Part shown: piece by piece, positions 1 through 10,610 of the stretch
How the letters are laid out: each line of letters begins with the position of its first letter
How positions within the stretch are numbered: the first letter of the stretch is position 1
Source: Dysidea avara
Taxonomy: Eukaryota > Porifera > Demospongiae > Dictyoceratida > Dysideidae
DNA length: 64,000 nt
NCBI RefSeq assembly: GCF_963678975.1
Contig: NC_089279.1
Coordinates: 36,723,933 to 36,787,932, forward strand
Reading direction: 5' to 3'
Program-made: the position numbers and the translations under genes
The notes under the pieces: generated by a model
What the model was told of the DNA's origin: nothing
The model's database searches: none
The model's input: the letters and a program-made list of their open reading frames with translations, nothing else

Positions 1-1199
1 TGTACCTTTCAAGGTAGAAGTTTTCTGTTCTTTCTTCTGAAGTATCCAACATTCAGACATCAGGTGACCTCGTTTCTTGCAATAAGCACACGTAGGTCCA
101 GACCGTTGGCCATGTATATTTCTTTGCTGTGGACGGGTGGAATCCACATTACTGCCAATCTTCACAGTTTTGGATTCTGGAACAGTAGTTGAGGACTTCT
201 GGGTAAGTTTATAATCATCAGCTAAACTAGCAACTCTCTGCAGATCAGTAACCTTCTGCTCTTCCAGGTAAGTTTTAATGGGAGTAGTTACACATTTCTT
301 AAATTCCTCCAGTAAGATTAGTTGCTTAAGCTTGTCAAAGTTATTTCCCACTTGCTGGGAGGCACACCACTTATTAAACAGGGTTTCTTTCTCACGTGCA
401 AACTCCATGTAGGTCTGACTATCCTGACACTTGGCATCTCGAAACCTCTGACGATACGCTTCAGGCACTAATTCATAGGCTCGCAGAATTTCCTTCTTGA
501 CTAAATTATAATCCGTACTTTGCTCCACGGATAGGGCAGAATACACTTCACGGCCTTCCCAATTAAAACGCTTTGTAGCAACATGGCTTGTACCTCTGAT
601 GGCCAATGCAGATTTGTAGCAAATTTCTCAAAATGTAGGAAAAATTTGTCCACTTCATGTTCCTGGAAAGGCGGGACTAACTTTACGTGGCGGGTAAAAT
701 CAAAGTTTTCATTGGTTGAACCGGCTGTAGGTTCTTTGGATACTGGTGTCATTTTAGCTTTTAGCTCAAGTTCTTTTATCTTCAGTTGTATTTGCAGTTC
801 TTTCTCTTTAAAATCCAGTTCTTTCTGAATAGCTAACTCCCTTTCTTTCAAGTCTAATTCATTCTTAGCAGCAATTTCTTTCTCCTTAAGCTCTAATTCC
901 TTCATCCTTAACTGACATTCTCTATCTTTCTCCTGCTGTCTCGCTTGGTGCTCTAGTTCAAGTCGTTTCATCTCTAATTGTGATTCGCTCCCCACACTGT
1001 TTAGCTCTTCCTCAGAAAGTAAATCTTCCTCTACAAAATAGTCTAGCAACCAGCGCTTCATTTCAGCTTTCTTTGCTTTCTCTTCATTTTCTACTGATAT
1101 TCCCAGCCGCTGGACTACCTGCTTTAATTGAGGTTTTAGTAACGAGTCTAGTTCCCTTTTCGAAGGGTGTGCGATAAATTCTTCAATATCAAACGACAT
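1..1199 (-). pseudogene. Gag-like gene of a Gypsy-type LTR retrotransposon, 5' part, frameshifted
   Basis: The reading frame starts at the ATG at 1197-1199. It opens with an acidic helical domain, then a long charged coiled coil rich in K, E and L (roughly codons 60-160), then a SCAN/capsid-like stretch containing KLVPPF and KFFLHFEK. Near position 558 the frame is broken by what looks like a one-base loss; homologous coding continues in the next frame to the window edge. At 49-90 there is a CCHC zinc knuckle (C-x2-C-x4-H-x4-C, CAYCKKRGHLMSEC), the nucleic-acid-binding end of Gag. Known role of the family: Gag packages element RNA into particles. Protease, reverse transcriptase and integrase would lie left of the window. 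The frameshift suggests a dead copy. The first in-frame ATG could also be at 1236-1238. Confidence 0.75.
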
Positions 1200-1515
1200 T
1201 ACAACAGACTCACCACTGTACTGTAGATACTGTACCAATTACAGGTCTTTACCTCGGTCTTTACAGCAGTGTCGGCCAGGCGCGCAGCAGGAAGTATTCA
1301 ATACAAGGGCGCGCCCGACAATTAGCTATAGATACAACAGGAGAAAAGTACTGAGCAAACGTGATAATACTATCACCTTTACTAGTGCCTCGAACCGGCA
1401 CCAGGGAACCAAAGGCGGGCAAAGTGTCGCTTAGACTTCTGAAGTCTCTGCAGTGCCTCCTCATTCCTCTCCTTCGTCTGTTTCTTTCTGTTCTCCCCAG
1501 ACAAGCCCCAAATTC

Positions 1516-1716
1516 TGTTACGGCATGACAGAGAACCAGCATTGAACGACGGGAAGACCTCCGAAACGCTAGAGTCCTTCGGAGCTTAGATACATAGCAA
1601 CGACTCTCAAACCGTAACCAATAACAACTCTCATAAATATAAGTTACGCATGCGCACATAACTATACGGCATTACGCATGCGTACAATATAAATAGTATT
1701 ACACGCATACATAACA
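1516..1716 (-). repeat. Candidate 5' LTR of the Gag-bearing element
   Basis: Read on the minus strand, this 201-bp segment begins TGTTA and ends TAACA, the short inverted ends typical of LTRs. It contains a TATA-like run (TATTTATATTG). Just downstream, about 1496-1512, lies TTGGGGCTTGTCTGGGG, which resembles a primer-binding site complementary to tRNA-Pro. The untranslated leader then runs to Gag at 1199. Only one LTR is in view, so LTR identity cannot be tested here. A P-type MITE sits immediately to the right. Confidence 0.5.
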
Positions 1717-1734
1717 AAGAAGAAGAGCTATACA

Positions 1735-2317
1735 GTAATACCAAGGGTTAATAATAGGAGAGGAGAGTGTCTAACGCTGCATAGTCCTGTAACAGATGAT
1801 TGCGCAGAAGTTAAACGGCTTCTTTTCCGCGTAACGTACAGACTGGCTAGTATATTTCCGCATTTAACCACAAAGGCTATCCCAGACACAAGGGCGTGCG
1901 TTCAACTTGATGTTCAAGTTCACCACGAAGAGCATCGCTCTGTTGCGTAAAGAAGTGTGGCTGTTAACCCCGAAGATAACTCTGGGGGAGAGCGTCTGAG
2001 AAACCAATAAAGACTGAACCAAAGGCGGAGTATCGCTTCGAATTTTCACTGCGTTGCCATGTTACCCTACCTTTGAGCATTCTTCAATTGAAGGAGCACT
2101 GTTTCCTGTACATACAGCTCAGTCTTTAGTTCAGTCTTCGAATATTCTAGAGGATTCATCACGGTGTGGCTAAACTAATTGCAGTAAGGAAACGAACAAA
2201 TACTAGAAGCCTATACGTTACACGGAAAGGAAGCCATTTAACTTCTGCGCAATCATCTATTACAGGCCTATACAGCGTTAGACACTCTCCTCTCTTATTT
2301 TTAACTCTTGGTAATAC
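1735..2317. mobile_element. P-type MITE, 569 bp, with 7-bp target duplication
   Basis: The element spans 1742-2310. Its ends are imperfect inverted repeats of more than 120 bp that begin CAAGRGTTAAWAATARGAG. It is flanked by GTAATAC at 1735-1741 and again at 2311-2317. The terminal 30 bp match the ends of the large P-like transposon at 14919-20389 (CAAGAG, then AATAAGAGAG, then AGTGTCTAAC). The same 7-bp duplication length supports mobilisation by that family. It has no coding capacity. Confidence 0.85.
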
Positions 2318-3078
2318 AATTAGTCTATTGACATTGTACCTGTTATAAATGGTGCAAGCAACAGAATAGAAGTGGTGCTGAACATCTAGTTTATTCAGGA
2401 AATTTACAAAACTGTTCCGTAACACCATAATTCAATTTAACAACGAGAATTTTGCCACCCTACTGTTCGCCAAGGGCCAATGTGTCTAACCAGGCTAGCA
2501 ATGTAGGTGGTAATTTGCCCAGCTGTAAATGACAAACACCACCTAGTAGCTTACAAGAGAACGAAATGCTGTAAACCTACCTAATTTACTTTGTGCGCAT
2601 TTATATGTACGTTTCCGATCCATGTTACATATAATATCTATGGTGGAACCTTTTAATGTGACACTTGAGGACACCTATATAATCCAGACACTTAGTCAAG
2701 GTCACAAAATATCCCTTAGTACATAAGACAACCTGCCAGTATAATTTAGGGGGAGAATCAGAATAACATAATATGGGGATAGTGATTATATTAGTAATAG
2801 CACATCTATACATGATCTTTTCTACATCTTTCTCTGAAGATAATAAGTATGCAATGGATGAATATTTACGTACTATTGTCTATATGGTGGAAAATGCACA
2901 CACATTCTTTCTTTTGGAGTGGTATGTGTGGGTTCACCAGTCATAATAATTATTATTTACAAAAAAGTTAACAAACAAGTATACAAAAAAAATTTGGAAT
3001 TTTCAACTAGAGTAGGGACCATAGCACATCAATAAAAATTATTGAAACAAGAGTGATGTAAACATGTTTACCATGCTA
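2318..3078. other. No gene seen; repeat debris
   Basis: I see no supported coding exon. From about 2900 to 3060 there is a diverged copy of the end of the palindromic MITE family also found at 4738-5030 (shared GTAGGGACCATAGCACATC and flanking sequence). Confidence 0.5.
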
Positions 3079-3196
3079 GACAAACAGACAGAGACAGAGA
3101 CAGAGGGAGATAGACAGAACACAGAGGGAGACAGACAAACAGACAGACAGAGAGACAGGCAGAGACGCACACACAGAGACACACACACACACACAC

Positions 3197-3239
<43 letters not shown>

Positions 3240-3270
3240 GAGACACAGACAGAGAGACAGACAGAGAGAA
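3079..3270. repeat. Compound microsatellite (ACAG/AGAC)n-(CA)n
   Basis: Purine-rich ACAG/AGAC repeats flank a nearly pure CA tract at 3180-3236. Open frames across it on both strands are low-complexity artefacts. Confidence 0.95.
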
Positions 3271-3289
3271 TGGCAGCAGTAGATCATTT

Positions 3290-3343
3290 TATACTGGCCT
3301 ACACAGGGTTAAGACACTCTCCCTCCACTATTATTAACTCTTG
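3290..3343. mobile_element. Solo end of a P-type MITE
   Basis: The stretch ending in TTATTAACTCTTG repeats the right-hand end of the MITE at 1742-2310, including GGCCTA, ACAG-GTTA and GACACTCTCC. The partner end is not nearby, so this is a fragment. Confidence 0.6.
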
Positions 3344-4197
3344 GTGTAACCACTACTTGTAAGAAGATGCAAGAGCAAGGTGATGATGCTACTACAGTAG
3401 CCACCTCATTGTGGCAAGGAAATGATCCTGCCAGCAAAGTGTGGAAGCAGAGTTTGATGTGGCAGCATATTTTAGAATGCTTTGAAGCAGGCCAGATGCA
3501 AAATGATGCCTCGGGGAGATAAAGACAAAAATGATGAATTTTCAATACAAAAAATGGCTGTAAAGGTCAAATATGCGATGGCTCTATATCCAAAAATTAT
3601 GTCACAAAGAGTACACCTTATATGGAAAGTTTTATTATTGTATCAAAAATTGCACAACTATCGCGCACTATGCTGCTCTGCTATATAATTATCCCATTGG
3701 CCCCTGGGAAAATCCTAAAAGGCACTTCTGGTTTGCTATATTGTTAGTTTTAGCCTTGTATCGTCTGAATCGCTCACCTTTGTTACAAGTTTCTTAGATA
3801 GAATCAATCCCCATTCATTGGCAAACCTCTTCTAAGACTCACCCTCGTCTGGAGACCTGAGCGCTTCCAGCAGCTTTGGAACTTTCCGCCATGACAATTT
3901 TACATAGTTGTAGAAAAGCATCCAAACTTCACAGCAGATGGACCTAATAAAATTAACTAGCCGCCATCTTGCTGGGCATAACGTGGCAAATCCATTAAAC
4001 TTTATTTCAAGTCCATGCACTAAAGTATGTGGCATATATGGGCGTTTTGAAGAATTACTTTTTAAATTAGTTTTTTATTAAAATTTACAGCACAAGTGCT
4101 GAAGGTCTGACTCCTGGTCCTACAGCCTGTTTAAAGTTGTTACAAAAATTACGTGCATTGATCCTCTTGATATCGATGGTTTTTACTGCCTTTCTCT

Positions 4198-4700
4198 TCA
4201 CCCAATCGCACGAAATAACATCACCCAAAAATCAGCCTCAATTTTCCCTGACAACAATGAGGCAGTATTGGTTAGGCAAAACTAAGCCCAAACAAGACTT
4301 CAGATCAACACGAAATGTTTTCAACAAGTTCCTACAGAATTTTTTACAAAAAAAATATTTAATGGAATTTTCGACTGACTGAGTAACGGACTGACTGAGT
4401 AACTGACTGACTGAGTAACTGACTGACTGATGCCTTCAGACAAGCATAACTTGACAACCACTGAGGCTACCGGCTTGATTTTTCACTGTTCGACGTCACT
4501 TCGGCCCGAGAGGTGCCTTTCAGACAATAATTGATATACCATTTCTTTCTTTCGGTATGCGTGGATTGCAGAGGTGCTTTACAAACAGTTCTTGATTCGA
4601 AATGAGGGTTGAACATAGCTGACAACAGACATTTAACTTTTCAGACGATACTTGATATAGCTGGGGCACGCAGTGCCTTTTCAGATGCGGTATGCGTGGG
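4198..4700 (+). repeat. Dispersed repeat family C, forward copy
   Basis: This copy shares a recognisable series of segments with copies at about 5270-5560 (reverse), 7310-7640 (reverse), 33665-34250 (forward), 34260-34700 (reverse) and 37235-38110 (reverse). The series is GCCTCAATTTTCC, GAGGCAGTATTGGTTAGG, AAGCCCAAACAAG, a variable run of ACTGACTGAGTA units, ATGCCTTCAGACAAGCATAA and GGCTTGATTTTTCACTG. No coding function is apparent. Just upstream, 4074-4147 is similar to 21238-21331 (ACAGCACAAG-GTGCTG-AGGTCTG). Confidence 0.75.
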
Positions 4701-4737
4701 TTCACCAGTCAAAATAATTATTTACAAAAAAACTTAA

Positions 4738-5030
4738 CAAGTACACAAAAAATTGGAATTTTCAACTAGAGTAGGGACCATAGCGAATCGATATAAACTA
4801 CTGAAACAAGTTGGAGTAGTGCATGATATTAAATCACTGTAAAACAATAAGAAGTGTTATATCCCTACTGTGCATTTCTGTTATGGTATCTTGAGCACAG
4901 TAGGGATATAACACTTCTTATTGTTTTACTGTGATTTAATATCGTGCACTACTCCAACTTGTTTTAGTACTTTTTATTGATGTGCTATGATCCCTACTCT
5001 AGTTGAAAATTCCAATTTTTTGTGTACTTG
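4738..5030. mobile_element. Palindromic (foldback) MITE, 293 bp
   Basis: Two arms of roughly 130 bp are nearly perfect inverted copies, from CAAGTACACAAAAAATTGG on the left to its complement ending at 5030. The loop is short and centred near 4885. Related copies occur near 2960-3060, 7140-7312 (right arm truncated), 31111-31346 and 34748-34973. All share GTAGGG near the arm end and GAAACAAG inside. I could not define a target duplication. Confidence 0.8.
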
Positions 5031-5269
5031 TTCATCAAGGATTCCATTAAATGTTATTCCATCTCTGTACATTGAAGTATATGGATATTGTACACGACCG
5101 TTTGTTTAGAGCCACTATAGTGGCAATCAGGGTTAAAGATTAATAGTCTTTAGCACTTTTTGCCATACAATTAGCATCACAGTTTTATATCAGCATCCTG
5201 TTTGTTTCTATCTTATTGTATCACCAATAGCAGGGTACAAGGGATAGATAAATTCATAATGCATACACT

Positions 5270-5560
5270 ATAGCTGTTGTGATTGGTGAAAAGGCATATT
5301 TCAGGCCAAAGCAAAACTGAATAGTGAATAAATCAAGCCCATAGCATAATAGTACCATTGGTCAACTTATGGCTGAAGGCATCAGTAAGTTAGCAGAAAA
5401 ATCAGTTGAATAGAAACAAACAAAAAACTTCATATAGAAGTATCAGGAGTCAATTTGAAGACATACTATAGGCTTGATTACTACTGACCAATACTACCAA
5501 GGTGCCTGTGGATGGTTCGGGGTGAGATTTGCCAGAAAAAACCCAAATCTTCATGATCCC
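5270..5560 (-). repeat. Dispersed repeat family C, reverse copy
   Basis: This is a diverged reverse-orientation copy. It is recognised by AAATCAAGCCCATAGC, CTGAAGGCATCAGTAAGTTA and ACCAATACTACCAAGG. Confidence 0.6.
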
Positions 5561-5584
5561 TAATATACAGTTACTATGATATGA

Positions 5585-5768
5585 GAGACAAGAGACATTC
5601 TGCGTGGGACACGCAAAATTTCTCCTATAATATAAAGGAGAGATTTTGCATCAACATTTCTCCTATATTATATGGGAGACATTGTGCGTAGTGTGCAAAA
5701 TTTCTCCTATAACATACGGGAGACATTTTGTGTACCATACGCAAAATTTCTCCTATATATATGGGATG
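5585..5768. repeat. Tandem array of palindromic units (ATTTCTCCTAT / ATAGGAGA type)
   Basis: Three to four units of about 45-55 bp alternate CGCAAAATTTCTCCTATA with TATGGGAGACATTTTGCGT-like sequence. Each unit is close to an inverted repeat of itself, so the whole array can fold. Confidence 0.75.
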
Positions 5769-6309
5769 CAAATCTAATTAGCGTAAACTTGTACATTACC
5801 ATTGCTGTGTCTAGGAGTAGGTTTCTTTACTAGTTTGCTATGAATATCATCTTCATCACATCAGACTACATTAGCTGCTCAACCAGTTTAACCTGTTTAT
5901 CATCAAGTATCTGGTGACACAACACCCTATTGTGCTCACTAATAGGAGCAACACCATAATGAGAGTCAGTATTACACAATGACTGGCTACATGATGTGTA
6001 GGATGAAACTACTAGTGGATGATACACTAACACAACATGTGAGGGACCAGACACTGAACAGTTTATAATTCCCTCCTATATCAATGAAGGGGTTCTCCCT
6101 AACTTTCCAATGGCAGATATTACTGGTTGTTTTGTTTCCATAGAAACCATGACTGACATGGTCCAGTACATTTCAAAACTACACATGATGAAAGGTTAAA
6201 ACTGTTCACATTTGTAAGTGTACAATTGTTCTGTGAATGAACACCATTTTTAAAACGTCATAGTGTAAGGGTTGGGGCTAAATATTTCACTGTAAGTGTA
6301 AACTGCAAG

Positions 6310-7110
6310 GGTTTGGGTTAAAAGATCAACATGTCCTAATAGAACAGTCAGTTACTCCAACAAAGTAATCACCTTGACACAATCACATAAATATCATATT
6401 GATCACTTCCTGTCTATAAGCCACATCAAGGTCATGTCATATCAAGGTAAGTCACATTGGTCAAGATCAAGTCACATCAAGGTCAGCCCTGTACTAATTA
6501 TACTGTAATTTTCGAATATTGTATGATTTACACTGAGAAAAGCTTATTTTACACAAGTGATCTTTCATGACTTGTATCTGATCTATTGGTTGTTCTTTGA
6601 TGCTTTTAGTGTCTTAGTTGAAAGCCAATAGTTACAGTGTTAAAGGCGGCAAACAAATTTTGGCTACTATCGTAGCACTAAGATAATTCTGAATTTTTTT
6701 TGTGCAAAACAATTTCATGTAATTTTTGCATACGGAAATTATTTCACAATGAAAAATGCGACATGAAGTAGCAAACAGCAACTTAGAAACACCTCGAGGT
6801 TATGTTATGGTGTTAACAGTTGGGTGGGTCACTATATATAGGTTATGCAGGGGCGAGGCAACCTCACGTCACATATCATTAACTCGCATACGCGTGCGAA
6901 CACGATTAAGGACATTGTGTATGGTAAGGAGGCGGAGCTGAACAATTAACTTTTAAGTGTATGTCTCAAAGATTTGTATTAAAAGATCAACCTGTCCTAA
7001 TAGAACAGTCAATTACTCTAACAAAGTAATCAACACAATCACTATCTTATTGATCACTTCCTGTTTACAAGCCACATCAAGGTCAAGTCACATCAAACTC
7101 AGCCCTGTAC
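6310..7110. repeat. Locally duplicated segment with CTAATAGAACAGTCA motif
   Basis: About 130 bp near 6320-6490 recurs near 6980-7105. Shared text includes AAAGATCAAC, CCTAATAGAACAGTCA, AACAAAGTAATCA and GATCACTTCCTGT. I see no gene between the copies; 6756-6940 holds an open stretch without recognisable features. Confidence 0.7.
6515..6786 (+). repeat. Direct duplicate A of a 270-bp repeat (MITE-free copy)
   Basis: From AATATTGTATGATTTACAC to GTAGCAAACAGCAACTTAG this is more than 90 percent identical by eye to 7708-7955 continued at 8680-8699. It is the uninterrupted copy and serves as an empty site for the TTAA element at 7956-8675. Confidence 0.85.
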
Positions 7111-7139
7111 TCTTTTTCAGTAAGTACAAGTACATTGGA

Positions 7140-7312
7140 ATTTACAACTAGAGTAGGGACCATAGCACACCGCTAAAAAGTACTGAAACAAGCTGGAGTA
7201 GTCCATGATATTAAACCACAGTAAAATAGTAAGTGTTATATCCCTATTGTGCATTTCTGTTACGGTATCTTGGAGCACAGTAGGGATATAACACTTCTTA
7301 TTGTTTTACACA
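7140..7312. mobile_element. Truncated palindromic MITE copy
   Basis: It carries the left arm and loop of the family at 4738-5030, with a right arm that stops after ATTGTTTTAC. It is directly followed by a reverse copy of dispersed repeat family C (about 7310-7640). Confidence 0.7.
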
Positions 7313-7640
7313 CAGGAGGACACTGGTAAGTCCATGAAGAATGCATTGTACATACTGTGGTACACCAAAAGGCATCTCTCGGGCAAAAGTGATGTCAAAC
7401 AGTGAAAAAATCAAGTCTGTAGCCTTAGCCGTTATCAAGTTACGCTTGTCTGAAGGCATCAGTCAGTTACTCAGTCAGTAGAAAATTCCGTTATATAAAA
7501 AATTCCGTAGCAACTTGCTGAAAGTGTTTCGGGTCAATCTGAAGGCTTGTTTGGGCTTAGTTTTATCTAACCAATACTGCCTCATCGTCGTCAGGGAAAA
7601 TTGTGGCTGGTTTTTGGTGATGCTATTTCGTGGGCCATGT
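7310..7640 (-). repeat. Dispersed repeat family C, reverse copy
   Basis: Recognised by GGCATCTCTCGGGC, AAAATCAAGTCTGTAGCC, CTGAAGGCATCAGTCAG, CTTGTTTGGGCTTAG and GCCTCATCGTCGTCAGGG, in the reverse order of the copy at 4198-4700. Confidence 0.75.
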
Positions 7641-7951
7641 CTACACCTTTGTGGTCCCTACTATACAGTACTATCCTACTGTATGATACTGTAAGTTTCG
7701 TGCAAAATAATATTGTATGATTTACACTGAGAAAAGCTTATTTTACACAAGTGATTTTTCATGACTTGTATCTGATCTATTGGTTGTTCTTTGATGCTTT
7801 TAATGTCTTAGTTGAAAGCCAATAGTTACAGTGTTAAAGGCGGCAAACAAATTTTGGCTACTATCGTAGCTCTAAGATAATTATGAACATTTTTGTTTGT
7901 GCAAAACAATTTCATGTAATTTTTGCATATGAAAATTATGAAAAATGTGAC

Positions 7952-8679
7952 TTAAAGGGGCAATGCGTTGAAAATTTGTTTTGTTGCGAAGTCATTCAAG
8001 ATTGCAGAAACACATGATTATTTTGTGTACAATAAAATCATGTGTGTGTCAATGGATGGGAGAACTATCCACAGATCTTATTCTATCAATGTAAAAGGAA
8101 TAAACAATTACAAGCAGCTGGAGAGTATTTGACACTACACAACAACTTGTGTTCACACATCACAACCAGGTTACAATAAGGGTCAGAATGATACATCCAA
8201 ATACATCCTCTGAAGCTTCTTTTGATAATGATACCCAAGCTACAAAGCTTTGTTACAAATGTCATGTCAACAATTAATGGACACAACTGATGGTTATTAG
8301 GGAGTACAAACTCCTACATTTTGTTATAGCTCCAGTATAACCATTGTTTAAACTATAACTACACCAAAAATACATAAATGGAAGCTTCCACAAGGATTGA
8401 CAATAATTGTGCTACTGGTTTAACTTGTTAGTATCCATGGTAACAAAGCTTTGGTGGAGTAAAGCAGCATCCGAATGTTATGAAACTGAACGAAGCTAAT
8501 TTGTCTCAACCCTATAATTACAATGTTAGACAACCCAGGGGGGTATTCTCAGCTAGCTCACCTGGCTTACAATCATCATACAAGGATTTTAAAGATTGCC
8601 ACTTTAATGACACATGTGATCACATCATAAACTTGAACAACTTCACGTATAAACAATTCAAAACTCATTGCCCTTTTAA
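7952..8679. mobile_element. TTAA-flanked MITE, 720 bp
   Basis: The element spans 7956-8675 with ends AGGGGCAATG and CATTGCCCTT (imperfect inverted repeats), flanked by TTAA at 7952-7955 and 8676-8679. Removing it and one TTAA rejoins a sequence closely matching the uninterrupted duplicate at 6742-6786, so the insertion is well supported. TTAA duplications are known for piggyBac and Kolobok elements; which family moved it cannot be told here. It contains no recognised gene. Confidence 0.8.
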
Positions 8680-8699
8680 AGTAGCGAACAGCAACTCAG

Positions 8700-10074
8700 T
8701 GCTTCAGTAAAATCCGATTGGCAAACAAAAAAACTTTTACGAATCATAATACTCTATTACGTGTCGTTACATGCAAATAACAACGGCTGGAAATACACAT
8801 GATAGTAAAACATTTGGCAAATTAAAGGACAATGTTTTCTACCGCCAAAGTTTTCTATCATATGGTACACTATAGTAGAAAAGTTAAATGCTTAACTTTT
8901 CATCAAGTTGAGTACATTAAAATACACAGTGTAACTATATGGTGATAAGTTCTGTACATTCGGCAAGAGTAAGTACCAGTCATAATTACTTGAATGAATA
9001 ACACACTAACTAGGACAAGTCCTGTAAGGGTATCAGTGTTAGCGGTTAGTATGTGTTACAAATAGGAAGATAAAACATTACTGGATGAAATATTCAACTC
9101 ATTACTGACTTGTATACTAAAAAGGGGATCCCCTTAAATCTCGCCCCTGAATAAAAATTACAATTTAAGGAGTTCCCCACCCACAAAACTTACACACATC
9201 ATACACATCATGTATGTGGTACTGACCTGTGTTTTGTTGAGGTTTCTCTTCAGCTTTAAGTGGGTGGGGCTGACCGGTTTCTGCAATATCTCCACCAGAC
9301 AGAGCTCCATCAGTGACCACCTAAGGAACAAGACGACTATCAAGGGAACATCACACCTCAACTACCACTGGTCACTTTATTATCAAATATATTTTACGTG
9401 CAAAAAGTTTTTGATAACTTTCTTTTGGTTTTGCTCAGTGATAATAAAGTTATTAGAAGTAATCCGTGCCACAAATTCGCACTTCAAAGAGCAAAAACTG
9501 CTTTGAAGTTGAACATGTTTTGTTGCTTTCAGTCAAACCGACCAGAGGACTTTATCATTGACGTTTTAATACATTTTGGGGTGTATGATATTGATCAGTG
9601 AAGGGTTAGATTTGTCAATAATTATCCATTCGTGTCCACAAGCTCATGGGCTGGTGTAGGTGAGGAGTACACATGAGCTCGACCAGACATTGGATAGTTA
9701 ATGATACAATAGTGAGCACTACCAGAGACTACTATATACTATAAACTGATATATCGTACTTTGCGTGGGAGGATCAAACCGATGCCACGTTACATTTGGG
9801 AATACTCAGTTTTGTTCATTATCACCAGATATGTGTTTGCTCTTTCTGGTCATGTGATCCTTATCATTCCTGTCTGATAAGACACAACTGATGAACAACT
9901 AGTGACATAACACACACGAGTGTTTTCATTGGTAGAACAAGTTATTTCATTTCAATAACAACCAATTACATACATAGATTATAGATAGTGGGATAGAAAC
10001 TATCTGGTATTTGTTTTGACATTCAGCCTTACACAATTCTTTATCACAAACTAGTGCCACAAGTTGTAGTTAAA
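8700..10074. other. No gene seen
   Basis: The open stretches in this 1.4 kb are short, overlapping and featureless. Near 9741-9800, GTACTTTGCGTGGGAGGATC is related to the inverted repeats at 13115-13135 and 13427-13450. Confidence 0.5.
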
Positions 10075-10610
10075 ACACTGCCACTCATGTGAACGGAAAT
10101 ACAGCATGAGGGGGCATGTTGAGAAGCTGCTACAGCACGAGACAAAGCCAAGTGCTGTATTTGCCTCAAGACACCCCTAGAGTGCTGTATTTTTCATACA
10201 CACAAGCATAGGCAGTGCTTTACGTGATATATTGTACTTCCTGGTCGTCTGGCTTGGTCTAGTGCCCAAACTGCTGCGATTTTCGGTGATCAGGATATCA
10301 GTAAATGTTTATACAATGTATGAATGAACTAATAGGATTAGTTAGGCTAGTTTTAGCGATTTACAATGTTACTCACCTGATCAGCCGTGCTGTCTTAGTG
10401 GAGTCATGTTAAATAACACAATCAATAAGTGTTTATACAATCTACATGTATTTCTAGCTGTAAAACGAACTGTAGAAATACAGCGGTTTTATTAGATCTT
10501 GCGCGACAACAATTTAAAGCGGAAGTCACGTGCATGTTAATTGTTATGACGTGTCCATAGAGCGCGGTTTATTTGAAACCTTAGTTTTGGCGGACTGAAC
10601 CAAGTCAAGT

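Noticed and set aside
3039..3287. Open frames of Cys-Val or Thr-His repeats on both strands
   Set aside because: They come from the CA/ACAG microsatellite.
9158..9601. Open frames of 67-98 codons on both strands
   Set aside because: No family resemblance, overlapping frames and no splice context.
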